Shown here one piece after another: positions 5,806 through 6,554 of a stretch of 6,554 nt of DNA. The DNA is taken from contig JBJOPY010000143.1 in the NCBI GenBank assembly GCA_046050405.1, positions 1 through 6,554 on the forward strand. The letters run 5' to 3'. This stretch comes from JADKCL01 sp046050405. Its GTDB lineage: Bacteria; Bacteroidota; Bacteroidia; J057; JADKCL01. Under the pieces are notes generated by a model that saw nothing but the letters and a program-made list of their open reading frames with translations, had not been told where the DNA came from and did not search any database. Within the stretch, counting starts at the first letter, position 1, and each line of letters begins with the position of its first letter. Both the position numbers and the translations under genes were made by a program.

Positions 5806-5871
5806 GATAGCGCAGGTTCCAGCCACCCTTGTCAACCCCGACTGGTGGCCTGTCTACAACGAAAAAACACT

Positions 5872-6554
5872 ATGCGTAAAGAATTCAGCGACTTTTTGGC
5901 ATCACGCGAGTTGGACCATCTGATGATGCTCCGGGATGGCATCCCTGCCCTGGATGCAGAGGATCATCTGGCGATAAGCCAGCTGCTGCGTGAAGGCGCG
6001 AACCATCAGGCCATCGCCAACCTGCTCATGTATCCCGAGCTCATCCCCGACTCGGAGAGAGTGCAAGCCCTGCTCACTGGGCTGCGGGCAACCAGCAACA
6101 GCTACCTCGTGCTCGCCGCCCTCGTGGGGCTGGGGCGCATTCCCGAAGAGGCCCTTCCTGAGCCTGTCCGTGACACCGTCATGCAGGAAGTCCTGCGGTC
6201 GCTGCGTCAGTACGGCGGGGTGATCGCAGAGCGCACCAGTGTCGTCCTGGCGGACAAGACCTGGTGGCTGCTGTCCACGCCCGCATCGGAACTGGTCGGG
6301 CTCCTGGGCCATGCCAGCGGAACCGTCCGGCACAATGTCCTGGTGGCATTGATCCCCCTGGTGGGGCTGGTACACCTGCGCGGGGTCATCGCGGAGGCGG
6401 TGGAGGAGGGTCGGCTGTCGCCCGAGGCGGCCCACGAGATTGAAGAGAAGCTCAAGGCCATTGACGGGTTCGGGGAAGACGACTCCGTGGATGAGGCCAC
6501 GTTCGACCTGGGCATGCTGGGCATGCCCTTGCTGGCCTACATCCCCAATCTTGA
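5872..6554 (+). CDS. HEAT-like helical repeat protein, 5' part, continues past window end
   Basis: An open frame of 227 codons starts at the ATG at 5872 (MRKEFSDFLASRELDHL) and has no stop before the window ends. The start is preceded by an A-rich stretch (gaaaaaacact), typical of Bacteroidota initiation sites that lack a Shine-Dalgarno sequence. The sequence is leucine- and alanine-rich and almost entirely predicted helical, with no signal peptide. Residues 140-163 (ELVGLLGHASGTVRHNVLVA and the leucines after it) fit a HEAT repeat, with paired leucines, a turn and VR before the second helix. Residues 78-90 and 31-58 look like further helical pairs. Such alpha-solenoids usually bind proteins. 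It lies 133 bases after the putative cargo gene on the same strand, with no convincing promoter of its own, so co-transcription is possible. It could be an accessory or immunity partner, or unrelated. Codon use is GC-rich like the left half of the window. Confidence 0.75.
   Translation, partial: MRKEFSDFLASRELDHLMMLRDGIPALDAEDHLAISQLLREGANHQAIANLLMYPELIPDSERVQALLTGLRATSNSYLVLAALVGLGRIPEEALPEPVRDTVMQEVLRSLRQYGGVIAERTSVVLADKTWWLLSTPASELVGLLGHASGTVRHNVLVALIPLVGLVHLRGVIAEAVEEGRLSPEAAHEIEEKLKAIDGFGEDDSVDEATFDLGMLGMPLLAYIPNL

Noticed and set aside
5902..6435. A 177-codon minus-strand open frame opposite the HEAT-like gene
   Set aside because: The plus-strand frame from 5872 stays open for 227 codons with coherent helical-repeat character, while the antisense translation is Gln/His-rich with no motif.

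Overview
The window looks like a chromosomal segment of a GC-rich member of the Bacteroidota. Three things point there. A GldB-like gliding-motility lipoprotein is a phylum-typical family. A small outer-membrane beta-barrel protein has the 'AQ' signal-peptide junction common in that phylum. Several genes are preceded by the Bacteroidota-type promoter (TTG around -33, TAnnTTTG around -7) rather than a Shine-Dalgarno/-35/-10 arrangement. I cannot name a genus.

Layout. Positions 1-243 (minus) are the N-terminal 81 residues of LepA (elongation factor 4), cut by the window edge. Positions 326-1696 (minus) encode a complete NtrC-type sigma-54-dependent response regulator with receiver, AAA+ and Fis-type HTH domains. 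No histidine kinase gene is visible beside it. After a 373-base intergenic stretch comes an outer-membrane beta-barrel gene (2070-2789, minus), closed by a clear rho-independent terminator at 2006-2046. A divergent promoter region (about 2790-2901) separates it from the GldB-like lipoprotein gene (2902-4002, plus).

Positions 4003-4322 are non-coding, with two GC-rich hairpins and a good promoter match. They lead to the most interesting gene (4323-5738, plus), a 471-residue protein. Its N-terminal leader is the type that precedes DUF4157 domains in Bacteroidota proteins linked to extracellular contractile injection systems (eCIS). The DUF4157 domain itself is missing. Instead the C-terminal half carries a domain resembling the conserved region of plant IQM (IQ-motif, calmodulin-associated) proteins. 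I read it as a candidate injected cargo or toxin with a eukaryote-like domain. Positions 5872-6554 (plus) are the open 5' part of a helical, HEAT-like protein that runs off the window.

The left half (LepA, regulator, outer-membrane protein, GldB) is ordinary core or envelope content. From about 4300 onward the content looks accessory: base composition drops sharply inside the putative cargo gene, consistent with a mosaic, horizontally assembled protein. No injection-system structural genes, insertion sequences, tRNAs, rRNAs or CRISPR repeats are visible in the window.
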